From an uncultured Bacteroidaceae bacterium (GTDB lineage Bacteria > Bacteroidota > Bacteroidia > Bacteroidales > Bacteroidaceae), in NCBI GenBank assembly GCA_905235575.1, contig CAJOLZ010000006.1:1-64000 (forward strand): a stretch of DNA of 64,000 bases. Reading direction: 5' to 3'. The notes beneath the pieces were generated by a model. It was given only the letters and a program-made list of their open reading frames with translations, was not told where the DNA came from and ran no database searches. Below, one piece after another: positions 7,711-16,904 of this stretch. The number at the start of each line of letters is the position of its first letter. Position 1 is the stretch's first letter. Both the position numbers and the translations under genes were made by a program.

Positions 7711-8745
7711 GTGGAAAAACTGCTTGATGAAAGACAATTTGATGAGTTCCTGAGCCTGGTTGACGGGGCGCAGCGCATACTGATAGTGGCCCACGTGAAC
7801 CCCGACGGCGATGCCTTGGGCTCGTCGCTGGCGCTGAAACACTGGCTCACGCGCCGGGGCAAGGAAGCCGTGGTGGTGGTGCCCAACCAGTTTCCCGACT
7901 TTCTGCAGTGGATGCCGGGCGCGCAGGAAGTGCGCGTCTATATGAAGCACGAGGAAGACGTGCGGCCCGTTGTGGACGCAGCCGACCTGGTGATTGTGGC
8001 CGACCTGAACCAGTCGCAGCGTCTGCGCGAACTGGAAGAGGCCGTTCTGGCCAATCCCGCTCCGCGCATTATGATTGACCATCACCTGAACCCCGACTCT
8101 TCGTTCTGCCAGCTGATTGTGTCGCATCCCGAAATGTGTGCCACGGCCGAAGTGCTCTGTCATCTGTTGTGGCAGCTGGGCGAGGCCGAACAGCTGACAA
8201 AGGAGGAGGCCACCTGTCTCTACGCCGGCATGATGTGCGACACGGGCGCCTTCACCTACGCTTCGGGACGCGCCGTCATCTACGAGTGTATCAGCATGCT
8301 GCTGGCACGTGGCATCGACAAGGACCGCATCTATCGCAAGGTCTATTACACCGCCTCGCCGTCGCGTCTGAAGCTGCAGGGCTATATGCTCTACGTAAAA
8401 ATGAAGGTGGACAAGGAACGCCACGTGAGCATCATGTCACTGACGCGCGAGGAGCGTAAACTCTTCAAGGTGAAGAACGGCGACACCGAGGGACTGGTGA
8501 ACATACCGCTGCAGATACACAAGATGCGCCTCAGCATCCTGCTGACCGAAGATACCGAGCAGCCCGGGCTGGTGAAAGTGAGCCTGCGGTCGGTGGATAA
8601 CTTCCCGTGCAACCGCATGGCCGAGGAATTCTTCGACGGCGGAGGGCATCTGAATGCCAGCGGAGGACGTCTGGCGGGCACCATGGAGGAGGCACTGCAA
8701 GCCGTGGAGAGAGCCATCACCGCCTATGAGCCCCTGCTGAGGTGA
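7711..8745 (+). CDS. DHH-family phosphoesterase (NrnA-like)
   Basis: 344 residues. The N-terminal DHH domain has HVNPDGDALGSSLAL (metal-binding Asp residues near 32-34), VADLNQ and the name-giving MIDHHLNPD. The C-terminal DHHA1 domain ends in GGGHLNASGGRL, which binds RNA phosphate. Relatives are nanoRNases or pAp phosphatases that degrade 2-5 base RNA or cyclic-dinucleotide products. GTG 7711 is chosen because AAGGAGAG lies just upstream, an unusually good ribosome site for this phylum. The frame extends to 7618 but through promoter-like sequence. The gene stands alone, divergent from fmt. Confidence 0.88.
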   Translation: MEKLLDERQFDEFLSLVDGAQRILIVAHVNPDGDALGSSLALKHWLTRRGKEAVVVVPNQFPDFLQWMPGAQEVRVYMKHEEDVRPVVDAADLVIVADLNQSQRLRELEEAVLANPAPRIMIDHHLNPDSSFCQLIVSHPEMCATAEVLCHLLWQLGEAEQLTKEEATCLYAGMMCDTGAFTYASGRAVIYECISMLLARGIDKDRIYRKVYYTASPSRLKLQGYMLYVKMKVDKERHVSIMSLTREERKLFKVKNGDTEGLVNIPLQIHKMRLSILLTEDTEQPGLVKVSLRSVDNFPCNRMAEEFFDGGGHLNASGGRLAGTMEEALQAVERAITAYEPLLR

Positions 8746-8812
8746 AAGAAAATTTTCGTGCTTCGGCAATAAATAATGGAAGCAGAGGCGCGCGCGTTTC
8801 AATAAAATGTAG

Positions 8813-8820
8813 TAACTTTG
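8813..8820 (+). promoter_or_regulatory. -7 box for the DUF4827 lipoprotein gene
   Basis: TAACTTTG, 22 bases before the start codon at 8843. Confidence 0.65.
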
Positions 8821-8842
8821 CCCACACAATGACGAGCAAATC

Positions 8843-9550
8843 ATGAAGAAGATATTTCTCTATACAGCCCTGCTGGCAGCCTGCACGTTCATGCTGCCGT
8901 CCTGCAACGACGAAGAAACCTACGCCGAGCAGAAGGAAAAGGAACGCAAAGCCATCAACTCGTTCTTGCGACGTGGCGTTGCGATAGTGGATGCCGAGGG
9001 CGACACAATCTGCGACGTGGGTGTCATCAAGGTTATATCCGAAAGCCAGTTTGCTGCGCAGGACTCGACCACCAACGTAGACGAGAACGAATATGTGCTA
9101 TTCAAAGGCTCCGGCATCTATATGCAAATCGTACGCAAAGGCGTAGGCGAACGTCTGAAAAGCGGCGACCGCAAGCGCATCATCTGCCAGTTCAAGGAGT
9201 ATAACATCCTGGGCGACAGCCTGCAGATACGCAGCGATGTACCTTTCTGGGCACCCTATCCCGACATCATCGACGTGTACTGCACCTCGGGCAGCATCAG
9301 CGGGACCTTCAATAACACCATCAATCCGGGCGGCGCCATGTCACAGACCTACTTCTCGAGCGGCGACAAGACCGTATTCAACGGATGGCTCAAGCCGCTG
9401 GAATTTGTAAACATAGGTCGTCAGACAACGGCAGAAGAGGGCATAGCCAAGGTGCGTGTCATCGTGCCCCATTCCGAAGGACAGAGCAGCGCCCTGGTTT
9501 CTGTCTATCCCTGCTTCTACGAAATCACCTATCAGGAAATGCGCGATTGA
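8843..9550 (+). CDS. DUF4827 family lipoprotein
   Basis: 235 residues. A lipoprotein signal peptide is clear (MKKIFLYTALLAACTFMLPSC, lipobox cysteine near residue 21), so the protein is probably anchored in the cell envelope. The body begins with a charged helix (EQKEKERKAINSFL) followed by beta-rich sequence. The family is confined to Bacteroidetes and its role is not established. The fold recalls FKBP-type peptidyl-prolyl isomerases, but I cannot confirm activity. The stop codon is directly followed by the GTG start of hemW, so the two genes are co-transcribed. Confidence 0.8.
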   Translation: MKKIFLYTALLAACTFMLPSCNDEETYAEQKEKERKAINSFLRRGVAIVDAEGDTICDVGVIKVISESQFAAQDSTTNVDENEYVLFKGSGIYMQIVRKGVGERLKSGDRKRIICQFKEYNILGDSLQIRSDVPFWAPYPDIIDVYCTSGSISGTFNNTINPGGAMSQTYFSSGDKTVFNGWLKPLEFVNIGRQTTAEEGIAKVRVIVPHSEGQSSALVSVYPCFYEITYQEMRD

Positions 9551-10660
9551 GTGGCAGGCATCTACATTCACGTGCCATTCTGTAAGTCGCGCTGCATCTA
9601 CTGCGACTTTTATTCCACTACCGACCTAAGTTCTCAGGCCGAAGCCTATGTGACGGCTTTGCGGCGCGAGATGAACATGCGCCGCGGAGAACTATCCGAA
9701 GTCCCCGTCGAAACCCTCTACGTAGGCGGAGGCACACCCAGCAGTCTGCCTGTGCCATTGCTCACAGACCTGTTGAACAGCGTCGCCGACATCTATCCCC
9801 TGGCCGAAGGAGCCGAGGTTACCGTGGAAGCGAACCCCGACGACGTGACCGACGAATGGCTCTCGGCACTGCGTCGCACACCGGTCAACCGCCTGAGCAT
9901 GGGTGTGCAGACGTTCGACGACACGCTGCTGCACCGCCTGCGCCGCCGCCACAATAGCCGTCAGGCTACAGAGGCCGTGGAGAGGTGTCTTGCTGCAGGA
10001 TACACGAATCTGAGCATCGACCTCATCTACGGACTTCCCGGTCAGACTGAGACAATGTGGGAAGACGACGTGCGGCACGCGCTCTCACTCGGCGTGACCC
10101 ACCTCAGTGCCTATGCCTTATCCTACGAAGACGGTACTCCGTTGACGCGAATGCGCGACGAGGGAAGCATACGCGAAACCGACGAAGAGGTGTCACTTGC
10201 CATGTATCGCCGTCTGATGGAACTGACCGACGAGGCAGGTTGGCAGCACTATGAGATATCGAATTTTTGTCGCAGCGGCTTCCACTCGCGCCACAACAGC
10301 AGCTATTGGCAAGGCGTGCCGTATCTGGGATTTGGTCCCGCTGCGCATTCGTTCGACGGACAACGCACCCGTCGCTGGAACCTGGCAAACCTGCGTGACT
10401 ATATACAAACAGAATGCGCTCCGCACGAATGCGAGCATCTCACCGACGATGAACTCTACGACGAGTATATCATGACACGTCTGCGCACCAGCGACGGCAT
10501 TCAAATCGACCAACTTTCCCCATCGCGACGCGATTATTGCATGACGATGGCCGAAAAACATCTGAAGCGCGGAATGCTGACACTCAAGGATGGAAAACTT
10601 CGCCTGACAAGGCACGGGATTTTCGTCTCAAACGACATAATTAGCGATTTGATGCATTAA
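9551..10660 (+). CDS. hemW: Radical SAM heme chaperone HemW (coproporphyrinogen oxidase-like)
   Basis: 369 residues. The radical SAM cluster motif is CKSRCIYC (C11, C15, C18), with the extra Cys (HVPFC) typical of the HemN/HemW family. The glycine-rich SAM strand (VGGGTPSSLP) and EANPDD follow. HemW binds heme and delivers it to respiratory enzymes, while true HemN oxidises coproporphyrinogen; the length and the missing HemN N-terminal extension favour HemW. The GTG start at 9551 is used because it abuts the previous stop and is followed at once by AGIYIHVPFC, the family N-terminus. Confidence 0.88.
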   Translation: MAGIYIHVPFCKSRCIYCDFYSTTDLSSQAEAYVTALRREMNMRRGELSEVPVETLYVGGGTPSSLPVPLLTDLLNSVADIYPLAEGAEVTVEANPDDVTDEWLSALRRTPVNRLSMGVQTFDDTLLHRLRRRHNSRQATEAVERCLAAGYTNLSIDLIYGLPGQTETMWEDDVRHALSLGVTHLSAYALSYEDGTPLTRMRDEGSIRETDEEVSLAMYRRLMELTDEAGWQHYEISNFCRSGFHSRHNSSYWQGVPYLGFGPAAHSFDGQRTRRWNLANLRDYIQTECAPHECEHLTDDELYDEYIMTRLRTSDGIQIDQLSPSRRDYCMTMAEKHLKRGMLTLKDGKLRLTRHGIFVSNDIISDLMH

Positions 10661-10697
10661 AAAGCGCCATATCCTTTGCAGTCTCGGAAAATAATGC

Positions 10698-10705
10698 TAT
10701 CTTTA
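10698..10705 (+). promoter_or_regulatory. Possible -7 box for the EF-G2 gene
   Basis: TATCTTTA (one mismatch to TAnnTTTG) lies 45 bases before the EF-G2 start. Confidence 0.4.
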
Positions 10706-10750
10706 TGCCCGAAATTCCCGAACCACAACTAAAATAACAACAATAAAACT

Positions 10751-12910
10751 ATGAAAGTTTATCAAACAAACGAGATCAAGAACATTGCCTTGCTTGGCAA
10801 TGACGGTGCCGGCAAGACCACTCTTACCGAAGCACTGTTGTACGAGGCTGGTATCATCAAACGTCGCGGTCGCGTGTCGCAGCACAATACTGTCAGCGAC
10901 AGCTTCCCTGTGGAGCACGAGTACGGCTACAGCGTATTCTCGACGGTATTCCACGTGGAATGGAACGGCAAGAAACTGAACATCATTGACTGCCCGGGTA
11001 GTGATGACTTCGCAGGTGCTGCCATCTCCGCTCTGAGCATCACCGACACGGCCATCCTGCTGCTGAAAGGTGCAGCTGGCATAGAAGTGGGCACACAGAA
11101 CCACTTCCGCTATGCATCGCAGTTGAACAAGCCCGTCATCTTCCTTGTGAACCAGCTCGACGACGAGAACTGCGACTACGATGCTATTCTCGAACAGCTG
11201 AGATCCACCTACGGACAGAAGGTCGTGCCCGTGCAATATCCTGTGAAGACAGGTCCCGACTTCAACACGATTATCGACGTGTTGCTGATGAAGAAACTCA
11301 CGTGGAAGCCCGAAGGCGGTGCTCCCACTATTGAGGACATCCCTGCCGACCAGATAGATAAGGCCACCGAACTGCACGCTGCACTCGTGGAGGCTGCTGC
11401 AGAGAACGATGAGGCGCTGATGGAGAAGTTCTTCGAAGAGGAAGCACTCACCGAAGACGAGATGCGCGAAGGTATCCGCAAGGGACTCGCAGCACGCGGC
11501 ATGTTCCCCGTATTCTGTGTGTGTGCCACGAAGGATATGGGCGTACGCCGCCTGATGGAGTTCCTGGGCAATGTCGTTCCGTTTGTAGATCAGATGCCTC
11601 CCGTGCAGAATACTGCCGGACAAGATATTCTGCCGAAGGCCGATGCACCTACGAGTCTCTTCTTCTTCAAGACCAGTATCGAAAGTCACATCGGACAGGT
11701 GCAGTACTTCAAGGTGATGAGTGGAAAGGTTCATGCCGGAGACGACCTCACGAACGCAGACCGTGGCTCGAAGGAGCGCATCGCACAGCTTTTTGTATGC
11801 GCTGGCGGTAACCGCTTCGAAGTGGAGGAACTGGTGGCAGGCGACATCGGCTGCACCGTGAAACTGAAAGACGTCAAGACTGGCAACACGCTCAATGGTA
11901 AGGATTGCGACAACCGTTTCAACTTCATCAAGTATCCCAATACGAAGTACAGCCGTGCCATCCGTGCCGTGAACGAGAGCGAGACTGAAAAGATGATGAA
12001 CGCACTGCAGAAGATGCGTGAGGAGGATCCCACATGGCAGATTGAGCAGAGCAAGGAACTGAAGCAGATTCTGGTGCATGGACAGGGTGAGTTCCACCTG
12101 CGTACCTTGAAGTGGAGAATGGAGAACAACGAGAAGCTGCAGATAATCTTCGATGAGCCCAAGGTTCCCTATCGTGAGACCATCACAAAGGCTGCACGTG
12201 CCGACTATCGTCACAAGAAGCAGTCTGGCGGTGCCGGTCAGTTTGGTGAGGTGCACTTAATTGTGGAGCCCTACTACGATGGCATGCCCGATCCCGATGT
12301 GTATCGTTTCGGCGGTCAGGAATATCGCATCAACGCCAAGAGCTCCGAAGTCATTGATCTGGAGTGGGGCGGCAAACTCGTCTTCATCAACAGCGTGGTG
12401 GGTGGTGCCATCGACGCACGTTTCATGCCTGCCATCCTGAAGGGTGTGATGCAGCGTATGGAGCAAGGCCCCTTGACAGGATGCTATGCGCGCGACGTGC
12501 GCGTCATTGTATATGATGGTAAGATGCACCCCGTGGACTCGAACGAACTTTCCTTCATGCTCGCTGGTCGCCAAGCCTTCGCACAGGCTTTCAAGGAGGC
12601 CGGCCCGAAGATTCTGGAACCGATATACGATGTGGAGGTGCTCACACCGAGCGACAAGATGGGCGACTGTATGTCTGACCTGCAGGGACGTCGTGCCATG
12701 ATTCAGGGTATGAGCAGTGAGAACGGCTACGAGAAGCTGATTGCCAAGGTACCTCTGAAGGAGATGGCAAGCTACAGCACCTCGTTGAGCAGCATCACGG
12801 GTGCAAGAGCAACCTTCAGCATGTCGTTCTCCTCGTACGAACTCGTGCCGGGCGACGTTCAGTCGAAGCTCATTGCAGAGTACCAGGCAAGTCAGGCCGA
12901 AGAGAAGTGA
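10751..12910 (+). CDS. Elongation factor G paralogue (EF-G2 type)
   Basis: 719 residues with all EF-G domains: G domain (1-280), domain II (about 300-380) and domains III-V to the end. The P-loop is GNDGAGKTT (16-24) rather than the AHIDAGKTT of the housekeeping factor. The switch II motif reads DCPGS (80-84) where canonical EF-G has DTPGH, so the catalytic histidine is a serine, and NKxD is NQLD (134-137). In Bacteroides thetaiotaomicron an EF-G2 paralogue lacking GTPase activity supports translation during carbon starvation and gut colonisation; this gene looks like its counterpart by these changes and by lying before rprXY. A terminator at 12972-13001 ends the transcript. Confidence 0.88.
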   Translation: MKVYQTNEIKNIALLGNDGAGKTTLTEALLYEAGIIKRRGRVSQHNTVSDSFPVEHEYGYSVFSTVFHVEWNGKKLNIIDCPGSDDFAGAAISALSITDTAILLLKGAAGIEVGTQNHFRYASQLNKPVIFLVNQLDDENCDYDAILEQLRSTYGQKVVPVQYPVKTGPDFNTIIDVLLMKKLTWKPEGGAPTIEDIPADQIDKATELHAALVEAAAENDEALMEKFFEEEALTEDEMREGIRKGLAARGMFPVFCVCATKDMGVRRLMEFLGNVVPFVDQMPPVQNTAGQDILPKADAPTSLFFFKTSIESHIGQVQYFKVMSGKVHAGDDLTNADRGSKERIAQLFVCAGGNRFEVEELVAGDIGCTVKLKDVKTGNTLNGKDCDNRFNFIKYPNTKYSRAIRAVNESETEKMMNALQKMREEDPTWQIEQSKELKQILVHGQGEFHLRTLKWRMENNEKLQIIFDEPKVPYRETITKAARADYRHKKQSGGAGQFGEVHLIVEPYYDGMPDPDVYRFGGQEYRINAKSSEVIDLEWGGKLVFINSVVGGAIDARFMPAILKGVMQRMEQGPLTGCYARDVRVIVYDGKMHPVDSNELSFMLAGRQAFAQAFKEAGPKILEPIYDVEVLTPSDKMGDCMSDLQGRRAMIQGMSSENGYEKLIAKVPLKEMASYSTSLSSITGARATFSMSFSSYELVPGDVQSKLIAEYQASQAEEK

Positions 12911-12971
12911 TTTGCTGCTCGTAGTTGTGAATTAAATAACTTCAAACAGCAAGAATACTTAAATAAGTTAA

Positions 12972-13001
12972 AAGGCGATGCGTTATGGCATCGCCTTTTT
13001 T
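12972..13001 (+). terminator. Intrinsic terminator after EF-G2
   Basis: A 10-bp stem (AAGGCGATGC / GCATCGCCTT) with a 6-base loop, followed by a run of T. Confidence 0.9.
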
Positions 13002-13022
13002 GTTTTTCTCGACAGCACTCTC

Positions 13023-13030
13023 TACCTTTG
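13023..13030 (+). promoter_or_regulatory. -7 box for rprX, 5 bases from the start codon
   Basis: TACCTTTG ends 5 bases before ATG 13036. With transcription normally starting a few bases after this box, the mRNA would have almost no 5' leader. Confidence 0.65.
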
Positions 13031-13035
13031 CTCAC

Positions 13036-14562
13036 ATGAAACGTAGCGTTATTTGGATTATCTGTCTTGTCATAGGCATTTCGTTCCTTGCGTTGCTCTA
13101 TCTACAGAGCAGTTATGCGCGGACGATGATACGTATGCGCAGCGAACAGTTTGACGAGAGTGTGTTGCGCAGTCTCAACCAGGCTGCACGCGACGTGGAA
13201 CGCAATGAGACGTTCAAGTATCTCGAAATGGTACTCGCCCATCATGAGGAGGATGGCGACCTTGGAGCCAGATTCGATTCGATGCCCCGCATCAATTTGC
13301 CGCCCACCGACACGCTCTCCATGCGTCCGGGCTCGCCGTTCCGCTACGTTGGCAAGAATTCCACACCCTTTGTCATGAGCCTCACCATGCCGCGCCACAG
13401 CCGTTTCGATCAGGTGACGGCCAATCTGCAGCGTCAGGTGCAGAAGGCCTACGACTATGAGCGCGACATCCTGAACGAGGTCATCTACGCCGTGATGTAT
13501 AAGGCCAGCGAAAAGAGCTTTCGCGAACGTCTCGACCCAGCTGAACTGGAGGTGAGCCTGCGCCGCGCGCTCGAGCGTAACGGTGTGTCGCTACCTTTCC
13601 ATTTCTATGTCAGTACGGCCGACGGGCGCGAGGTTTACCGATGCCAAGAGTACGAAGAAAAAGGCTACGGATACAACTACACGCAGACGCTCTTCCGCAG
13701 CGATGCCATGGGACAGATGGGCACCGTCACGATTCACTTCCCCAACCGCAGCCACTACATACGCGGTGTGGCGCGCTTCGTGGAGCCGGCCATGGCTTTC
13801 ACCGTCATCTTGTTCATCACCTTCATGGTTACGGTCTATCTGGTGGTACGTCAGAAAAACGTGACCGAGATGAAGAACGACTTCATCCACAACATGACGC
13901 ACGAGTTCAAGACACCCATCTCCACTATCTCGATTGCAGCGCAGATGATGGCCGACAAGTCACTGCCGAAGACCGAAGCAACCTACGAACGCCTGGGCGG
14001 AGTCATCAACGCCGAGACGCGCCGACTGCGATTCCAAGTCGAGAAAGTCTTGCAGATGAGTCTCTTCGACCGCAACAACATAGCCCTTAAGCTAACCGAC
14101 CTGAACGCCAACGAGGTGATAGACTCGGTGGTGCAGACCTTCTCGCTGAAGGTCACTCAGAGCGGCGGAACCATAGAGACACACCTGGAGGCCGAGAACC
14201 CAATCGTGAATGCCGACGAGATGCACTTCACCAACATCATCTTCAACCTGATGGACAACGCCGTGAAGTACAAGCGCGACGATACCGACCTGCATCTCGA
14301 GGTGGCCACATGGAACCAGGGAGACAACCTCTGCATCAGCATTCAGGACAATGGAATCGGCATACAGAAGGACGATCTGAAACGCATCTTCGACAAGTTC
14401 TACCGCGTGCACACCGGCAACCAGCACGACGTGAAAGGCTTCGGACTCGGTCTGGCCTACGTCAAGAAGATGGTGGAGCTGCACCATGGTTCGATACGCA
14501 CATCCAGCGAGGTGAACCGCGGCACTAAGTTTACAATTACATTACCCACTTTTAAAGCATAA
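13036..14562 (+). CDS. rprX: Sensor histidine kinase RprX
   Basis: 508 residues. The N-terminal membrane segment (VIWIICLVIGISFLALLYL) is followed by a periplasmic region of about 225 residues, a second segment near 255-275, then a HisKA domain with H289 in THEFKTPIS and a GHKL ATPase (NLMDNAVKYK, DNGIG, GFGLGLAYVKKM). The sequence strongly resembles RprX of Bacteroides fragilis, partner of RprY. The frame extends 17 codons upstream through the terminator and the -7 box, so ATG 13036 is chosen. rprY follows after 4 bases. Confidence 0.9.
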   Translation: MKRSVIWIICLVIGISFLALLYLQSSYARTMIRMRSEQFDESVLRSLNQAARDVERNETFKYLEMVLAHHEEDGDLGARFDSMPRINLPPTDTLSMRPGSPFRYVGKNSTPFVMSLTMPRHSRFDQVTANLQRQVQKAYDYERDILNEVIYAVMYKASEKSFRERLDPAELEVSLRRALERNGVSLPFHFYVSTADGREVYRCQEYEEKGYGYNYTQTLFRSDAMGQMGTVTIHFPNRSHYIRGVARFVEPAMAFTVILFITFMVTVYLVVRQKNVTEMKNDFIHNMTHEFKTPISTISIAAQMMADKSLPKTEATYERLGGVINAETRRLRFQVEKVLQMSLFDRNNIALKLTDLNANEVIDSVVQTFSLKVTQSGGTIETHLEAENPIVNADEMHFTNIIFNLMDNAVKYKRDDTDLHLEVATWNQGDNLCISIQDNGIGIQKDDLKRIFDKFYRVHTGNQHDVKGFGLGLAYVKKMVELHHGSIRTSSEVNRGTKFTITLPTFKA

Positions 14563-14566
14563 GACT

Positions 14567-15277
14567 ATGACATCAGAGAACAAACTGCACATTCTACTGT
14601 GCGAAGACGAAGAGAGTCTGGGCATGTTGGTGCGCGAATACCTGCAGGCCAAGGGTTACGAAGCCGAGCTCTACCTCGACGGCGAGGCTGGCTACAAGGC
14701 TTTTGTGAAAGGCAAGTTCGACATGTGTCTGCTGGACGTGATGATGCCCAAGATGGACGGTTTTGCACTGGCGCGCGAGATTCGGCTCATCAATGCCGAG
14801 GTGCCCATCATCTTCCTCACCGCCAAGAATCTCAAGGACGATATACTGGAAGGCTTCAAGCTCGGAGCCGATGACTATCTGACGAAGCCATTCTCGATGG
14901 ACGAACTGGTATACCGCATGGAGGCCATCCTGCGCCGTGTCAGAGGCAAGAACCAGCGCACCGTCACCCGCTATCAGCTGGGAAATTTCACGTTCGACAC
15001 GCAGCGACAGTCACTCTCCATCGGCGACAAGCAGACGAAACTCACCACCAAGGAGTGCGAACTGCTCACCATGCTGTGCACACACGCCAACGAAGTGCTC
15101 GAGCGTGAGGTGGCACTCAAGACCATCTGGATTGACGACAACTACTTCAACGCACGCAGCATGGACGTCTATATCACCAAACTGCGCAAGCACCTGAAGG
15201 ACGACCCGAGCATCGAAATCAACAACGTTCACGGCAAGGGCTACCGCCTCATAGTGCCCAATCTGAGGGAAGACTGA
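14567..15277 (+). CDS. rprY: Response regulator RprY (OmpR family)
   Basis: 236 residues. The receiver domain (8-122) has the acidic pair CEDEE (13-15), the phospho-acceptor D57 in LLDVMMP, and the conserved T and K in FLTAK and LTKPF. The C-terminal winged-helix DNA-binding domain (about 138-232) contains TKECELLTML and VYITKLRKHL. It is paired with rprX immediately upstream. RprY of Bacteroides binds promoters of stress and transport genes; the regulon here is not visible. Confidence 0.92.
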   Translation: MTSENKLHILLCEDEESLGMLVREYLQAKGYEAELYLDGEAGYKAFVKGKFDMCLLDVMMPKMDGFALAREIRLINAEVPIIFLTAKNLKDDILEGFKLGADDYLTKPFSMDELVYRMEAILRRVRGKNQRTVTRYQLGNFTFDTQRQSLSIGDKQTKLTTKECELLTMLCTHANEVLEREVALKTIWIDDNYFNARSMDVYITKLRKHLKDDPSIEINNVHGKGYRLIVPNLRED

Positions 15278-15312
15278 GCGGACCTGCTGCGCGGCACTCC
15301 CGAGAGGGGTTG

Positions 15313-15400
15313 AAAACGCACCGTGGTCCGACGCCTGTCGCAACGTGGTGCGAAGGCCGTCGCAGCGTGGTACGTCACGTGTCGCACTGCGGTGCACTTC
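15313..15400 (-). repeat. 22-bp palindromic repeat array R3 (4 units)
   Basis: Four exact 22-base periods in reverse orientation, starting GAAAACGCACCGTGGT. The second core is CGCAACGTGGTGCG and the other units are degenerate. It lies between the convergent rprY and beta-barrel genes, just before their shared terminator. Confidence 0.85.
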
Positions 15401-15440
15401 CGAGACATCTTCTCCGGCACGTCTGTCAGGAGCGAACAAA

Positions 15441-15479
15441 AAAGGGTGGAGCATTTCAAACGAAATGCTCCACCCTTTT
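15441..15479. terminator. Strong bidirectional terminator between rprY and the beta-barrel gene
   Basis: A perfect 17-bp stem (15441-15457 with 15462-15478) and a 4-base loop AAAC, with A-rich sequence before and T-rich sequence after, so it can act on both converging transcripts. Confidence 0.92.
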
Positions 15480-15501
15480 GTCTTTCATCCTTGTACTCTC
15501 G

Positions 15502-16185
15502 TCAGAAGCAGTATCCCACGTGGACACTGCACTCGCGCATCTCGGGCAGCTTGCTGTCGTCAGGGAAGTCCCTGCCATAGGAGACGCCCGTGTAGATGTG
15601 GTTGAGATAGAACCTCAGACCCACCTGCCATCCCAGCTGAGCCCATTCCCATTCGACACCCGTCGCGTTCTTCTTGTTGTCGTCAAAGAGGTCGGTTGTC
15701 TTTCCGTCGAGCTTCTGTTTGGCCATGGCCGACATGCGCAGGTTGACACCTGCATAGGGCACGAGGGCAATTTCTCGCTGCGAGAAGTAGAACTTGTAAA
15801 CTACGTTGAACGGCACTCGGAACGTGAAGAGGCGGAAACTGGCATCCTGATGGGCAGGGTCCCCCTCGCTGTACGAGTATTTCATCTGCACTCCACCTTC
15901 CACGAAGAGCGGAGTCTTCTCCTGCACCTCAATCGAACGTGCGTAGCCCAGCGAGAACTCCTGGAAATGGAGGTGGGGCGTGGCACCGTCGAAGTGATAG
16001 CGCGTGGGCGAATACTGCACATAAACCATGTTCTTATATGCCTTGTGTGGCGGCACAGTATCCTCGGGCTCGTCCTCGTCGTAGTAGAGCCCCAGACCAT
16101 CGTCATAATTATCGTACTGGGCGTGTGACGCGATAGAGACGCACCACATTGCCGCCGCGCACAGTACGAGGCGTTTCATCTTCAT
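15502..16185 (-). CDS. Outer-membrane beta-barrel protein, uncharacterised
   Basis: 227 residues. A signal peptide (MKMKRLVLCAAAMWCVSIASHA) precedes an acidic linker (DEDEPEDTVPPHK) and a series of amphipathic strands ending with an aromatic residue (HVGYCF), as in small porin-like barrels. The strand pattern and terminal Phe suggest insertion in the outer membrane. No specific family can be named. The next gene upstream on the same strand is a 55-residue membrane protein 9 bases away, so they may be co-transcribed. Confidence 0.7.
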   Translation of the reverse strand: MKMKRLVLCAAAMWCVSIASHAQYDNYDDGLGLYYDEDEPEDTVPPHKAYKNMVYVQYSPTRYHFDGATPHLHFQEFSLGYARSIEVQEKTPLFVEGGVQMKYSYSEGDPAHQDASFRLFTFRVPFNVVYKFYFSQREIALVPYAGVNLRMSAMAKQKLDGKTTDLFDDNKKNATGVEWEWAQLGWQVGLRFYLNHIYTGVSYGRDFPDDSKLPEMRECSVHVGYCF

Positions 16186-16194
16186 GGCGTGATA

Positions 16195-16362
16195 CTATTT
16201 CAGGTTCTTCTTACTCAAAATGATATGCAGGACAATGCCGGCGATGATGAACAGCAGGCTGAGAACCTGATACCAGTTGAAGTCTGTCAGTTCTGCAAAA
16301 TAACTGATGATAAGCATCAGGGCACCCAGTACAATCAAAATGATTCCTAAATTCTCTTTCAT
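16195..16362 (-). CDS. Small two-helix membrane protein (55 residues)
   Basis: ATG at 16360-16362 and TAG at 16195-16197. The peptide starts MKENLGIILIVLGALMLIISY and has two hydrophobic helices (about 5-21 and 33-49) joined by a short loop AELTDFNWYQ, with a basic C-terminus SKKNLK. The helix-loop-helix pattern and charge distribution indicate an inner-membrane protein with both ends in the cytoplasm. Similar short proteins are common in Bacteroidetes, but I know no function. A possible -7 box (minus strand TTATTTTG) lies at 16407-16414. Confidence 0.7.
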   Translation of the reverse strand: MKENLGIILIVLGALMLIISYFAELTDFNWYQVLSLLFIIAGIVLHIILSKKNLK

Positions 16363-16482
16363 AGGTTTTTTATGTTATATTGTTCGAAATTTATCGATTC
16401 CAGCTACAAAATAACACATTTTTTACGAGACTGCGAAATAAATTGCGCAGAAAATGACATATGAGAAATAATTGGCTGAAAG

Positions 16483-16514
16483 TTTGGCAGTTTGGAGGAA
16501 AAACACTACCTTTG
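16483..16514 (+). promoter_or_regulatory. Promoter of the rpsF-rpsR-rplI operon
   Basis: A -33 element TTTG (16483-16486) and a -7 box TACCTTTG (16507-16514) are separated by 20 bases, the usual Bacteroidetes spacing. The leader to rpsF would be about 43 bases. Confidence 0.8.
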
Positions 16515-16561
16515 CAGCGCAATTTTGCAAAATAACATTTATCAACCTAACCAAACGTATT

Positions 16562-16900
16562 ATGAATCAGTACGAAACCGTTTTCATTTTAACTCCCGTT
16601 TTGTCTGACGACCAGATGAAGGAAGCGGTAAACAAGTTCAAAAGCGTTCTGACCGATGTTGGTGCCGAAATCATCAACGAGGAGAACTGGGGCTTGAAGA
16701 AACTCGCCTATCCCATCCAGAAGAAGAGCACGGGTTTTTATGTCTTAATCGAGTTCAAGGCCGAGCCTGAGTCGATACTCACGCTCGAGACCGCCTATCG
16801 TCGCGACGAGCGCGTTCTGCGCTACCTGACCGTTAAGATGGAGAAGTATGCAGCAGCTTACGCTGAAAAGAGAAGAAACAACGAAAAAAAGGAGGACTAG
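16562..16900 (+). CDS. rpsF: 30S ribosomal protein S6
   Basis: 112 residues. The S6 pattern is clear: [17 protein letters not shown] at the N-terminus, [22 protein letters not shown] in the middle and [14 protein letters not shown] near the end, with a charged tail. The frame continues upstream to 16472, but that part contains the promoter; ATG 16562 is correct. It is the first gene of the S6-S18-L9 operon; S6 and S18 bind 16S rRNA together as a heterodimer. Confidence 0.97.
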   Translation: MNQYETVFILTPVLSDDQMKEAVNKFKSVLTDVGAEIINEENWGLKKLAYPIQKKSTGFYVLIEFKAEPESILTLETAYRRDERVLRYLTVKMEKYAAAYAEKRRNNEKKED

Positions 16901-16904
16901 ACTT

